A stretch of DNA of 34,068 nucleotides from RFPI01 sp964398195 (GTDB lineage Bacteria > Pseudomonadota > Gammaproteobacteria > Burkholderiales > Methylophilaceae), in assembly GCA_964398195.1 (NCBI GenBank), contig CAYNLW010000012.1, positions 1 to 34,068 on the forward strand, in the 5' to 3' direction. Numbering within the stretch: position 1 is the stretch's first letter; the number at the start of each line of letters is the position of its first letter. Position numbers and translations under genes: made by a program. The notes below the pieces were generated by a model. That model did not search any database. It had not been told where the DNA came from and saw only the letters and a list, made by a program, of their open reading frames with translations. Shown here in pieces: positions 7,150-16,291 of this stretch.

Positions 7150-10100
7150 CTGAGTCCGAATTATTAGCGCAAGATTTGGCCAGCCGCGAACAGGCCGTGC
7201 GTCTGCAACAGCCATTGCCGTCGTTTATCATCGAGGCGCCAGCGGGCGCGGGTAAAACTGAATTGCTCACGCAACGCTATTTGATGTTGTTGCAAACCGT
7301 GCAACATCCTGAAGAAGTGGTGGCGATTACCTTTACCAATAAAGCCGCTTCGGAAATGCGCGAGCGTATTTTAAGCAGTCTGCAAAAAGCGCATGACGGC
7401 GTATTGCCAGAGCAAGCGCATAAACAGATTACCTATGATTTAGCACTCAAGGCCCTGCAACAGTCGCAACAGCTCAATTGGAAATTATTGGATAACCCCT
7501 CGCGTTTGCGCATCTATACCATCGATGCCTTAAGCGCCCAGCTTGCTAGACAGATGCCGTTAATGAGCCGTTTTGGCGGCCAACCAGAAGTGTTACAGGA
7601 GGCTAAGCGCCTGTATCAACAGGCTGCCAGCAATACCCTAGAGCTATTAGATGATGTTGAGCATGGGCAGGTGGTATATACCGCGCTAAAATATTTCAAT
7701 AATGACAGCGCGCAGCTGGGTCATTTATTGGCGGAAATGCTAGCCAAACGCGATCAGTGGCTAGACTTTCAGGGCAGCAAAATCACCATTCAACAATCTG
7801 AACAGGCTTTGCAACAGCTGATACAACAAGACTTGCAGCAAGCGCTTGAGGTGCTGACTGAGGACATACAAAGATCGCTGATGCCGATTGCGCAATTTGC
7901 CGCCAGTAATGTGGAATGCACCAAAGCAATCGCTTTGTTGCTGGAATGGAATGCGCCACTTAGCGCGGATGGCCGCCAGCTTGCACTATGGCAGGCGTTG
8001 ATAGAGTTGCTGATGACAACGGCAAATCAATTCCGTAGCACTTGGAACAAAAATCAAGGCATTCCTCCGGGCGATGCTGGCAGGCCTTTTAAACAAGTCT
8101 TAGAAGATATCACCGCCGAATTAGCTACTCACCCACAAGCCCTCACTCTACTCACGCGGGTAAGAAGCCTGCCTAAACCGCAGTTCGGTGAATATGGCAA
8201 AGCCATGATAGATAGCTTAAATACCTTGCTCAAGGTGGCTTATGCGCAGCTATGGCTATTATTTCAGCAGCAAGGCAAGGTCGATTTTGTGGAAATCTCG
8301 CAACGCGCCATCGCTGCGTTTATCGATAAAAATGGCCTGCCTAGCGAATTAGCCATACGTTTGGATTATCAAATCCAGCATCTACTAGTTGATGAATTTC
8401 AGGACACCAGTCCAACGCAAATTCGTTTAATTGAAATGCTGACGCGCGAATGGCGGCAGGGCGATGGACGCAGTTTATTCTTGGTCGGCGACCCCATGCA
8501 GTCTATCTATCGCTTCCGCAAAGCCAATGTAGGCTTGTTCTTAAGAGCGCAACAGAAAGGCATAGGCAATATTGCGCTGACGCCTTTAAGACTGTTTCAA
8601 AACAACCGCTCAGAACCCAAGATAGTGCACTGGATTAATGATACTTTTGCGCAAATCTTCCCCGAGCAAGACAGCATCGCCGAGGGTGCCATTGAGTATC
8701 GCCCGTTTGTCGAACGCAAGCCACAAAGCGATTCGCTAGGGGTGCAGATACACGCTTTGTTAAATGCCCCAGAAAATCAGACTGACAATGCGCAAGCCCC
8801 ATCAAGTCCAGAAGATGCGTCAACTGACCCGGAAGATAATGCCGTAGATGCTACACAAGATGCGCCTGAGGACGAGTTAGAGGCCGCGCTAAACAGCCCT
8901 GTGCGCTTGCGTGAAGCCAATCAGATGATTCAAATTATTCAACAAACCCGCCAGCGCAATCCCCAAGCCAAAATCGCTGTGCTGGTGCGCGCGCGCGGTC
9001 ATCTGTCGGTCTTGGTCAGTCAAATTCGTCGCTACTATCCAGAGCTGAAATTCCAAGCGGTAGAAATTGAGGAGTTGGCCAATCGCCAAGTGGTGCAGGA
9101 TTTATTATCGCTGTGTCATGCCCTGCATCACCGCGCCGATAGGGTGCATTGGTTGGCGGTATTACGCGCCCCTTGGTGTGGGCTTAAGTTGGCCACGCTA
9201 GCGCAATTAATCGCCAATGATAAACACAGCTTGGTGTTGGATTTGATGCAAGACAGCCAGCGCTTAGCCAATATGGAGGCAGATGAACGGCACAGGCTGG
9301 AATATGTGCGTGATATTTTGCTCGAGGCTTTGCAACAACAGGGTCGTATGAGCACAGCGCGTTGGTTGCGGGCTACTTGGCTGATGCTAAATGGTCCCCA
9401 TTGCTTATGGAAGCAATCTGATGCGGTCGATGTAGAAGCGTTTTTTGAGCGTATTGATGCGATAGAGCGCGAGGGTGGTTTTAGTATCAGCGAGTTAACC
9501 CGTGAGGTAGAAAAACAGTATGCACAACCCGATGTGACTGCGCCAGATACTTTGCAATTTATGACCATACACAAGTCCAAAGGCTTGGAATTTGATACCG
9601 TGATTTTGCCCGGCTTGGATTTAAAAAGTGGCCGCGACGATGCGCCATTGATGTTATGGGAAGAACTGGTGCAGACCCAAATGCAGGATAGCGTGGCGCA
9701 AGTAGTGGTGGCGCCCTTGGTGCCTAAGTCGCAAGCCAATGAGGAAAACGATAGAAAAATTTACCAGTATTTAAAACAGTTTGAAAAACAGCGCGCCTAT
9801 TACGAAGACCTGCGCGTGTTATATGTCGCCGCCACCCGCGCTGAGCGCAGTCTGCATCTGTTGGGCGCGGTCAAGCGCTATAGCAATGGTGAAAGCAAGC
9901 CAGCAGCCGGGACATTTTTAGCCATGTTGTGGCCTATCGTGCAGCCATATTTTAGCGAGGAAAATTTAAGCAACAGCATGCAACAAGACCATCTGCAACA
10001 GTCCAATCAAAGCGCCATTAAAGATTTTATTCCGCGCTTAATTCGTCTGCCTGAGTTAAAGCTGGCGCAGGCGTTTGATAGCCAGCCTAGTCTAGCCTCG

Positions 10101-10712
10101 GCCGAGTCCAGCAAATCCATCACAGCGGCTGCCGCCCAGCAGGTACAAAGCCTTAACCATGATCCGCAAAGCCTCGCTGTTGCCGACCCTGTTACTGAAG
10201 TGGTGAGCGGATTAGGCATAGATATAGGCACCTTAACCCACCGCTATTTGCAGCTGATCGCAGAGCAGGGCTTATCACGCTGGACTAGTGAGTTGCTGAG
10301 CACCTTGCAACCCGCCATGCGCGCTTGGTTTAGCAGCCAAGGCCACAGCGCTGAAGTCGCCCAACAAGCGGCACACAAGGTGCAAAGTTTGCTCACTAGC
10401 GCACTCAATTACGCGCAGATACGCTGGCTATTGGAACCTCACCCTGAAGCTCAATGCGAATACACGCTAGAACAAGTACAAGCCGACGGCACAGTGAAAC
10501 GCTGGGTAATAGACCGCACCTTCGTCAGCGACGGTGTGCGCTGGATCGTCGATTACAAAACCGACAGCCTGATGGAAAATCAAACCAGCCAACAACTGGC
10601 CGAAAGCTATCGCCCGCAATTACAAAACTACGCCCAACTATTCGCCCAACAAGCCCAGCCAATCAAGCTAGCCGTGGTCTTGCTCAGTGTGCCAGAGATG
10701 GTGTTTTTATAG
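7146..10712 (+). CDS. AddA-like UvrD-family helicase-nuclease
   Basis: ATP-dependent 3'-5' helicase of the UvrD/RecB/AddA group, 1188 residues. Helicase motifs in order: APAGAGKT (31-38), AITFTNKAASEMRERI (motif Ia), LLVDEFQDTSP (about 411), LFLVGDPMQSIYRFRKA (III), MTIHKSKGLEFDTVILPG (about 805) and LRVLYVAATRAERSL (VI, about 890). The C-terminus keeps a RecB-type nuclease signature (GTLTHRYLQL about 1025, then DRTF and VDYKTD about 1125-1140), so both subunits of the pair appear nuclease-competent, as in AddAB. An acidic, low-complexity insert rich in Asp, Glu, Pro and Ala occurs around residues 541-585, between motif III and the 2B region. Convergent with dedA, 11 bases apart. Confidence 0.92.
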   Translation: MTESELLAQDLASREQAVRLQQPLPSFIIEAPAGAGKTELLTQRYLMLLQTVQHPEEVVAITFTNKAASEMRERILSSLQKAHDGVLPEQAHKQITYDLALKALQQSQQLNWKLLDNPSRLRIYTIDALSAQLARQMPLMSRFGGQPEVLQEAKRLYQQAASNTLELLDDVEHGQVVYTALKYFNNDSAQLGHLLAEMLAKRDQWLDFQGSKITIQQSEQALQQLIQQDLQQALEVLTEDIQRSLMPIAQFAASNVECTKAIALLLEWNAPLSADGRQLALWQALIELLMTTANQFRSTWNKNQGIPPGDAGRPFKQVLEDITAELATHPQALTLLTRVRSLPKPQFGEYGKAMIDSLNTLLKVAYAQLWLLFQQQGKVDFVEISQRAIAAFIDKNGLPSELAIRLDYQIQHLLVDEFQDTSPTQIRLIEMLTREWRQGDGRSLFLVGDPMQSIYRFRKANVGLFLRAQQKGIGNIALTPLRLFQNNRSEPKIVHWINDTFAQIFPEQDSIAEGAIEYRPFVERKPQSDSLGVQIHALLNAPENQTDNAQAPSSPEDASTDPEDNAVDATQDAPEDELEAALNSPVRLREANQMIQIIQQTRQRNPQAKIAVLVRARGHLSVLVSQIRRYYPELKFQAVEIEELANRQVVQDLLSLCHALHHRADRVHWLAVLRAPWCGLKLATLAQLIANDKHSLVLDLMQDSQRLANMEADERHRLEYVRDILLEALQQQGRMSTARWLRATWLMLNGPHCLWKQSDAVDVEAFFERIDAIEREGGFSISELTREVEKQYAQPDVTAPDTLQFMTIHKSKGLEFDTVILPGLDLKSGRDDAPLMLWEELVQTQMQDSVAQVVVAPLVPKSQANEENDRKIYQYLKQFEKQRAYYEDLRVLYVAATRAERSLHLLGAVKRYSNGESKPAAGTFLAMLWPIVQPYFSEENLSNSMQQDHLQQSNQSAIKDFIPRLIRLPELKLAQAFDSQPSLASAESSKSITAAAAQQVQSLNHDPQSLAVADPVTEVVSGLGIDIGTLTHRYLQLIAEQGLSRWTSELLSTLQPAMRAWFSSQGHSAEVAQQAAHKVQSLLTSALNYAQIRWLLEPHPEAQCEYTLEQVQADGTVKRWVIDRTFVSDGVRWIVDYKTDSLMENQTSQQLAESYRPQLQNYAQLFAQQAQPIKLAVVLLSVPEMVFL

Positions 10713-10715
10713 CAA

Positions 10716-10735
10716 AAGCATGATCAAGCATGCTT
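10716..10735. terminator. Stem-loop at convergent addA-like/dedA junction
   Basis: AAGCATG, loop ATCAAG, CATGCTT: a 7-bp perfect stem between the two convergent stops, overlapping the dedA stop codon. Read on the minus strand it continues CATGCTTTTGCT, a short T-run that could help termination of the long yhdP-to-dedA transcript. A perfect 14-base palindrome (10724-10737) overlaps it. Confidence 0.4.
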
Positions 10736-11335
10736 GAAATGTCGTCTGATGTACCAAATCACAAACAATAATCCTGCGCCGGCAATCACATAGTGGAATT
10801 GGTGGAAATAAACTTTTAGGCTATCCCAGTGTTCGCCTAGTACGAAACCAGCGTAGCCTAGTAGGTAGCACCAGATGAGTGAGCCTACGAAGGTGTACAG
10901 AATAAATTTACTCATGCGCATTTTGGCTACGCCGGCGGGGAAGGCGATGAAAGTGCGGACGGCGGGGAGTAGGCGGCCGATGAAGATGATGATTTCGCCG
11001 TGTTTGGCGAAGGCGCGGTCGGCCCAGTCTAAATCACGATGAGAAATCAGTACCCATTTGCCGTATTTTTCCACCAATGGCCGGCCGCCTAACATACCTA
11101 AGTAGTAAGCGGGGATAGAGCCCAACACACAACCTATTGCGCCAGCTAAGGAGATGCCGGTTAAGCTCATTTGGCCTTGGAAAACTAAAAAACCTGAGAA
11201 CGGCATAATGATTTCTGAGGGTAGCGGAATGCAGGCGGATTCTATGGCCATCAATAGCACAATGCCGGCGTAACCCATAGACGAAATCACGCCCATAATC
11301 CAAAGCGCCAAAGCGGCTAACAATTTCTCTATCAT
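10724..11335 (-). CDS. DedA-family membrane protein (VTT domain)
   Basis: Integral inner-membrane protein of 203 residues. DedA proteins are proposed lipid (undecaprenyl-phosphate or phospholipid) translocases needed for envelope integrity. Family signatures: ESACIPLPSEIIMPFSGFL near the N-terminus, a re-entrant-loop motif, and GRLLPAVRTFIAFPAGVAKM in the middle with the conserved arginines. Four to five hydrophobic segments are visible, with the last around GAGLLFVIWYIRRHF. It begins inside the mfd stop codon (ATGA overlap), so it is last in a coupled minus-strand run. Which paralogue (YqjA-, YghB-, DedA- or UptA-like) cannot be told from motifs. Confidence 0.9.
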   Translation of the reverse strand: MIEKLLAALALWIMGVISSMGYAGIVLLMAIESACIPLPSEIIMPFSGFLVFQGQMSLTGISLAGAIGCVLGSIPAYYLGMLGGRPLVEKYGKWVLISHRDLDWADRAFAKHGEIIIFIGRLLPAVRTFIAFPAGVAKMRMSKFILYTFVGSLIWCYLLGYAGFVLGEHWDSLKVYFHQFHYVIAGAGLLFVIWYIRRHFKHA

Positions 11336-14300
11336 GTTTGCAATTCTTTCATCAGCTGTTGAATAAATAAGCTACGTTGTTGTACATCTGGGTATTGTAC
11401 GGTGATACGCAATTTATCTGGGCCATTCATACGACAGCGCTTATCGCGTTGCAACAGCGCCACCAATTTCATCGGGTCTAAATCCGCCTTGGGATTAAAT
11501 TGCATTTGAATGGCATGGTCGCTAGCGTCGATTTTTAAAATATCCATGGCTTTGGCGGCGATGCGCAAACGATGGCAAGTCATCAAGGCCTCGCCTTGTG
11601 GCGGTAACAAGCCAAAGCGGTCTATCAGCTCCTCCTGCATCTGGTCTAATTCATCTTCGTGTTTGCAGTTGGCTAGGCGCTTATAAATCACCAAACGCTC
11701 ATGCACATCGGGGCAGTAATCGGCGGTGAGCAGCGCAGGCTCGTGCAAATTGATTTCCGTGGTCACCCCTAGCGGTGCTGATAAATCAGGCTCTTTGCCT
11801 TGCTGTAAGCGCTTCACCGCGTGGTTAAGCATTTCTGAATACAAATGAAAGCCAATTTCTTGCATCTCGCCGCTTTGCGATTCGCCCAATAATTCCCCCG
11901 CGCCACGGATTTCTAAATCGTGCATGGCCAAATGAAAGCCAGCGCCCAAGTCTTCTAGCAATTGAATCGCATCTAAACGTTTTTGCGCTTGGCTAGTGAT
12001 TTTGCGATGCGGGTCGGTGAGCAAATACGCATAGGCTTGGTGATGCGAGCGCCCGACGCGGCCTCTCAGCTGGTGCAATTGAGCTAGGCCAAACATATCG
12101 GCGTGGTTGATGATAATGGTATTGGCAGTGGGAATATCGATGCCGGTTTCAATAATGGTGGTGCACAGCAATAGATTGCTGCGTTGCTGATAAAAGTCGC
12201 GCATCACTTGTTCCAACTCGCGTTCACGCAACTGGCCATGGGCGATGCTAATGCGTGCATCGGGCAGAATCTTTTGTAGCTTTTCGCGCATGGCGGCGAT
12301 GGTATCCACTTGGTTGTGCAAGAAATACACTTGCCCACCGCGTTTAAATTCGCGCAGCACCGCTTCGCGAATAATACCCTCGGAATACTCACAAGCAAAG
12401 GTCTTAATCGCCAAGCGTTTCTGTGGCGGGGTGCTAATCACACTAAACTCGCGCAAGCCTTCCATCGCCATACTCAATGTGCGTGGAATAGGCGTGGCGG
12501 TCAGCGTTAATACATCGACCTCGGCGCGCATGGCTTTTAATTTCTCTTTTTGCCGCACGCCAAAACGATGTTCCTCGTCCAATATCACTAGCCCCAAGCG
12601 CTCAAATTTGACGTCAGGCGAAATCAGTCTGTGCGTGCCGATAATAATATCGATTTTGCCTACTGCTAAATCGCTGAGCGCTTGTTGTTGCTCTTTGGCG
12701 CTTCTAAATCTTGAAATCTCGGCAATCTTAATCGGCCAAGCAGAAAAACGATCGCAGAAGTTTTGGTAATGTTGCTCAGCTAACAAGGTGGTCGGCACCA
12801 GCACTGCCACTTGGCGACCGCCCATTACCGCGACAAAGGCGGCGCGCAAGGCCACTTCGGTTTTTCCAAAACCGACATCGCCACACACCAATCTATCCAT
12901 AGGGCGACCGGATTGCATATCTTGTATCACCGCCTCGATAGCGGCTAATTGATCTGGCGTTTCCTCAAACGGAAAGCCCTCGGCAAACGCTTCATAATCT
13001 TGTAGCGACAAAGTAAACGCATGACCACGGCGCGCAGCGCGTTGGGCATAAAGATTAAGCAGTTCAGCAGCGGTGTCGCGGATTTGTTTGAGCGCTTTTT
13101 TCTTGGCTTTTTCCCAATGTCCCGAACCCAAGGTGTGCAGTGGAGCGCTTTCTGGCGGACCGCCGGAATAGCGCGAGATTAAGAATAATTGCGCCACCGG
13201 GACATATAATTTGTCATTGCCGGCATATTCCAATAGCAAAAATTCAGTTGCGCCTTCGCCCAAATCCAAATTCACCAAACCACGATAGCGTCCCACACCA
13301 TGTTGTTCGTGCACTACGGGGTCGTTTTCGCGCAGCTCAGATAAATCTTTTAGCATGCCCTCGGTAGAGCGGTTGTTTTCTTTATTGCGGCGACGCTGCT
13401 GGCGTACAGTATTGGCATATAGCTCGGCCTCGCTAATCAGCGCGATATCTTTGTGTACAAAGCCTTGATGCAAGGTGCCTACACCCAACATCACAGGGGC
13501 GCTGGCGGCGCAGAATTGCTGCCAGTTTTCGCAAGCTTGATAAACGATGCCGTGGCTATCCAACAGCTGTGCCATGGTTTCGCGCCGGCCTAGGCTTTCT
13601 GCCACGATTAAAATGCGCCCTGAGAATGCTTGGATAAAGCTTTGCAAATGCTGTAGTGGTTGTGGCGCGCGTCTATCAATCTCTAGGCTAGGTAATGCCG
13701 CTGGTCCTTGCAGATTGGAATATAGGCGTGGGAAGTCGTGACAGGCGGAAAAGAATTGATCGGTTTTAATCAATAAATGTTCGGGCGACAAAATCGGCCG
13801 CTCTGCGTCATAAGTCAATAAGCGATAGCGCGATTGCGCGTCTTGCCAAAATTGCTCTGCCGCGAGCTGTGGCGTGCCGTGCATACATAGCACGCTGTGT
13901 TTAGGTAAATAGTCTAATAAGCTGGCGGTTTGTTGGAAGAATAAGGGCAAATACCACTCTATGCCGCCGCTCGCTACGCCCTTGCTGATATCTTTATAGA
14001 TGCGGCTGCGCGACGGGTCGCCCTCAAATATCTCGCGATAGTTTTGTCTAAAAGTGGCGATGCCTGCTTCATCTAAAGGAAATTCGCGTGCTGGTAACAA
14101 GCGAATTTCTGCCACCGGGTACAGACTGCGCTGGGTATCGACATCAAAAGTGCGCAGGCTTTCGATTTCGTCATCGAATAAATCAATACGATAGGGCAAG
14201 GCGCTGCCCATAGGGAATAAATCAATCAGCCCACCGCGTACGCTAAATTCGCCTGGGCTAATCACTTGCGTGACATGGTGATAACCGGCCTCGCTACATT

Positions 14301-14757
14301 GTTGTCTTAGTCCCTCTAAATCCAGTGTTTGGCCTTTTTTAAGCATAAAGCTACGCGCGGATAGATAGGCCACCGGCGGCAGCTTGACCAGCACAGTGGC
14401 GATAGGCGCAATCACCACATCAGCATATTGCCTATGGATTTGATACAAGGTAGCTAGTCGTTCTGAGATTAAATCGGGGTGCGGCGAGAAGTGGTCATAC
14501 GGCAGCGTTTCCCAATCAGGAAAACAATGCACTTTTAAATCGCTATTAAACCAACTGATTTCCTCCAGCAGACGCTGGGCGGTAAATGCGTTTTCGCTAA
14601 AGATGACTAGCGGGGCGCGGCTATTGCCTTCCTGCGCTTGTTGCTGGGCTAATTGTGTTGCCACATGGGCAAAGAAAGCGGCATCTTGGCCGGCGCATAA
14701 AGCATGGATTTTTTTCTGGCCAGCGGCGGCTGGTAAAGCGCTATCAAACTGCATCAT
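11332..14757 (-). CDS. mfd: Transcription-repair coupling factor Mfd
   Basis: Mfd pushes stalled RNA polymerase off DNA and recruits UvrA. All domains appear in order over 1141 residues: UvrB-like N-terminal module (GEFSVRGGLIDLFPMG), RNA-polymerase-interacting domain about 470-540 (ENDPVVHEQHGVGRYRG), RecG-like translocase with GDVGFGKTEVA (about 628), ILDEEHRFGVRQKEKLK (about 727) and TATPIPRTLSMAM, the TRG region (GRVGRSHHQAYAYLL) and the C-terminal D7 domain. Length matches the family (about 1150). The gene follows tldD by 6 bases and overlaps dedA, without an obvious Shine-Dalgarno; two adjacent ATG codons are available at 14757 and 14754. Confidence 0.98.
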   Translation of the reverse strand: MMQFDSALPAAAGQKKIHALCAGQDAAFFAHVATQLAQQQAQEGNSRAPLVIFSENAFTAQRLLEEISWFNSDLKVHCFPDWETLPYDHFSPHPDLISERLATLYQIHRQYADVVIAPIATVLVKLPPVAYLSARSFMLKKGQTLDLEGLRQQCSEAGYHHVTQVISPGEFSVRGGLIDLFPMGSALPYRIDLFDDEIESLRTFDVDTQRSLYPVAEIRLLPAREFPLDEAGIATFRQNYREIFEGDPSRSRIYKDISKGVASGGIEWYLPLFFQQTASLLDYLPKHSVLCMHGTPQLAAEQFWQDAQSRYRLLTYDAERPILSPEHLLIKTDQFFSACHDFPRLYSNLQGPAALPSLEIDRRAPQPLQHLQSFIQAFSGRILIVAESLGRRETMAQLLDSHGIVYQACENWQQFCAASAPVMLGVGTLHQGFVHKDIALISEAELYANTVRQQRRRNKENNRSTEGMLKDLSELRENDPVVHEQHGVGRYRGLVNLDLGEGATEFLLLEYAGNDKLYVPVAQLFLISRYSGGPPESAPLHTLGSGHWEKAKKKALKQIRDTAAELLNLYAQRAARRGHAFTLSLQDYEAFAEGFPFEETPDQLAAIEAVIQDMQSGRPMDRLVCGDVGFGKTEVALRAAFVAVMGGRQVAVLVPTTLLAEQHYQNFCDRFSAWPIKIAEISRFRSAKEQQQALSDLAVGKIDIIIGTHRLISPDVKFERLGLVILDEEHRFGVRQKEKLKAMRAEVDVLTLTATPIPRTLSMAMEGLREFSVISTPPQKRLAIKTFACEYSEGIIREAVLREFKRGGQVYFLHNQVDTIAAMREKLQKILPDARISIAHGQLRERELEQVMRDFYQQRSNLLLCTTIIETGIDIPTANTIIINHADMFGLAQLHQLRGRVGRSHHQAYAYLLTDPHRKITSQAQKRLDAIQLLEDLGAGFHLAMHDLEIRGAGELLGESQSGEMQEIGFHLYSEMLNHAVKRLQQGKEPDLSAPLGVTTEINLHEPALLTADYCPDVHERLVIYKRLANCKHEDELDQMQEELIDRFGLLPPQGEALMTCHRLRIAAKAMDILKIDASDHAIQMQFNPKADLDPMKLVALLQRDKRCRMNGPDKLRITVQYPDVQQRSLFIQQLMKELQT

Positions 14758-14763
14758 GCACTA

Positions 14764-16227
14764 TTAAACCGTACCGCCCACCGTTAACCCGTCTATGCGT
14801 AGCGTAGGCTGTCCAACGCCTACTGGCACGCTTTGCCCCTCTTTGCCGCAAGTGCCTACACCAGCGTCTAGCGACATATCATTGCCTATCATGCTGACCC
14901 GTGTCAGCGCATCGGGGCCGTTACCTATCAGGGTAGCGCCTTTGACTGGGTAAGTGATTTTGCCGTCTTCTATCATATAGGCCTCAGCCGCGCTAAACAC
15001 GAACTTGCCGCTGGTGATATCCACTTGGCCACCACCAAAATTCACCGCATACAGTCCTTTTTTCACCGACTTAATAATTTCCTCTGGCGCCATATTGCCG
15101 TTGTGCATATAAGTATTGGTCATGCGTGGCATAGGAATATGCGCATACGATTCGCGTCTAGCGTTGCCGGTCAGCGGCATGCCCATCAGGCGGCTATTTA
15201 GACTATCTTGAATATAGCCACGCAAAATGCCGTCTTCTATCAATACTGTGCTTTGCGTAGGGTTGCCCTCATCATCGACATTGAGCGAACCACGGCGCTG
15301 GCTTAGCGTGCCATCGTCCACCACCGTCACCCCAGGCGCGGCCACTCGTTGGCCTATCTTGCCGGAAAATGCCGAGCTGCCTTTGCGGTTGAAATCGCCT
15401 TCTAAGCCATGTCCTATCGCTTCATGCAATAAAATGCCCGGCCAGCCAGCGCCTAGAACTACAGTCATATTGCCAGCCGGGGCAGGGCGCGCGTCTAAAT
15501 TCACCAGCGCTTGATGCACCGCTTGTTGTGCGTATTGCTGTAACAATTCATCGCTAAAACCGCTATAGTCAAAGCGTCCGCCACCACCGCTGGCACCTTG
15601 CTCACGGCGGCCATTGCTTTCGGCAATCACGCTGATGGATAAGCGCACCAATGGACGGATATCGGCTGCCATCACGCCATCATGGCGGGCGATGAGCACT
15701 ACATCATATTCACCCGCGATATTGGCCATCACTTGTTTCACGCGTGGGTCTATGGCGCGCGCATAGCGCTCTAATTTTTCTAATAATTGCACTTTGTCTT
15801 GCGCACTCAGCGAGGCAATCGGGTCTTGCGGCAAATATAAGCTAGGTGCTTGCCGTCTAAGCAAAGCCGGCACGCTGCGCTCTTGTCCAGCATTGGCAAT
15901 GGCGCGGGTGATGCTGGTAGCGTGTTGCAAAGCGTCGGCGGTGATATCGTCGGAATAAGCAAAAGCGGTTTTTTCGCCACTCACCGCACGCACTCCCACC
16001 CCTTGTTCTATATTGAAATGACCGGATTTGACTTGGCCTTCTTCCAAGCCCCAACTTTCGCTGCGGGTATATTGGAAATACAAATCCGCATAATCCACTT
16101 GGTGGTGCATCATTTGTTTTAACAGCGCTTGCACTTTGACAAAATCCAAATCATTAGCGCGCAACAGGCTTTGCTCGGCGAAGGATAGGGTATCGGCAGA
16201 CTGGATTAAGCTGGGTTCTAAATTCAT
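14764..16227 (-). CDS. tldD: Metalloprotease TldD
   Basis: TldD with TldE/PmbA forms a zinc protease that unfolds and degrades peptides, known in microcin B17 maturation, CcdA turnover and trimming of some RiPP precursors. Its zinc site HEAIGH is at about residues 267-272, followed by the GLEGDFNRKGSSAFSG loop. N- and C-terminal family blocks are present (ADLYFQYTRSESWGLEEG; CGKEGQSVPVGVGQPTLRI). Length 487 fits (E. coli about 481). The partner tldE/pmbA is not in this window. Lies 64 bases after the nitrilase gene and 6 before mfd, the usual betaproteobacterial order. Confidence 0.97.
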   Translation of the reverse strand: MNLEPSLIQSADTLSFAEQSLLRANDLDFVKVQALLKQMMHHQVDYADLYFQYTRSESWGLEEGQVKSGHFNIEQGVGVRAVSGEKTAFAYSDDITADALQHATSITRAIANAGQERSVPALLRRQAPSLYLPQDPIASLSAQDKVQLLEKLERYARAIDPRVKQVMANIAGEYDVVLIARHDGVMAADIRPLVRLSISVIAESNGRREQGASGGGGRFDYSGFSDELLQQYAQQAVHQALVNLDARPAPAGNMTVVLGAGWPGILLHEAIGHGLEGDFNRKGSSAFSGKIGQRVAAPGVTVVDDGTLSQRRGSLNVDDEGNPTQSTVLIEDGILRGYIQDSLNSRLMGMPLTGNARRESYAHIPMPRMTNTYMHNGNMAPEEIIKSVKKGLYAVNFGGGQVDITSGKFVFSAAEAYMIEDGKITYPVKGATLIGNGPDALTRVSMIGNDMSLDAGVGTCGKEGQSVPVGVGQPTLRIDGLTVGGTV

Positions 16228-16291
16228 GCCTTGATCATTTCTTTCATTAGGTTTATGAGTGGACGCAGGGTTATGCGCTCAGTGTTGGACG

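Noticed and set aside
9128..9739. Long open frame (203 codons) on the minus strand inside the AddA-like gene
   Set aside because: It lies wholly opposite helicase motifs, has a serine/cysteine-rich, low-quality composition and no ribosome site; an antisense shadow of the real gene.
4354..10712. RecBC rather than AddAB assignment
   Set aside because: The first subunit carries a nuclease signature, unlike RecC, and no RecD is adjacent; two-subunit AddAB-like architecture fits better.
12245..12769. 174-codon frame on the plus strand within mfd
   Set aside because: Antisense to conserved Mfd translocase motifs and rich in Ser/Cys; no evidence of a gene.
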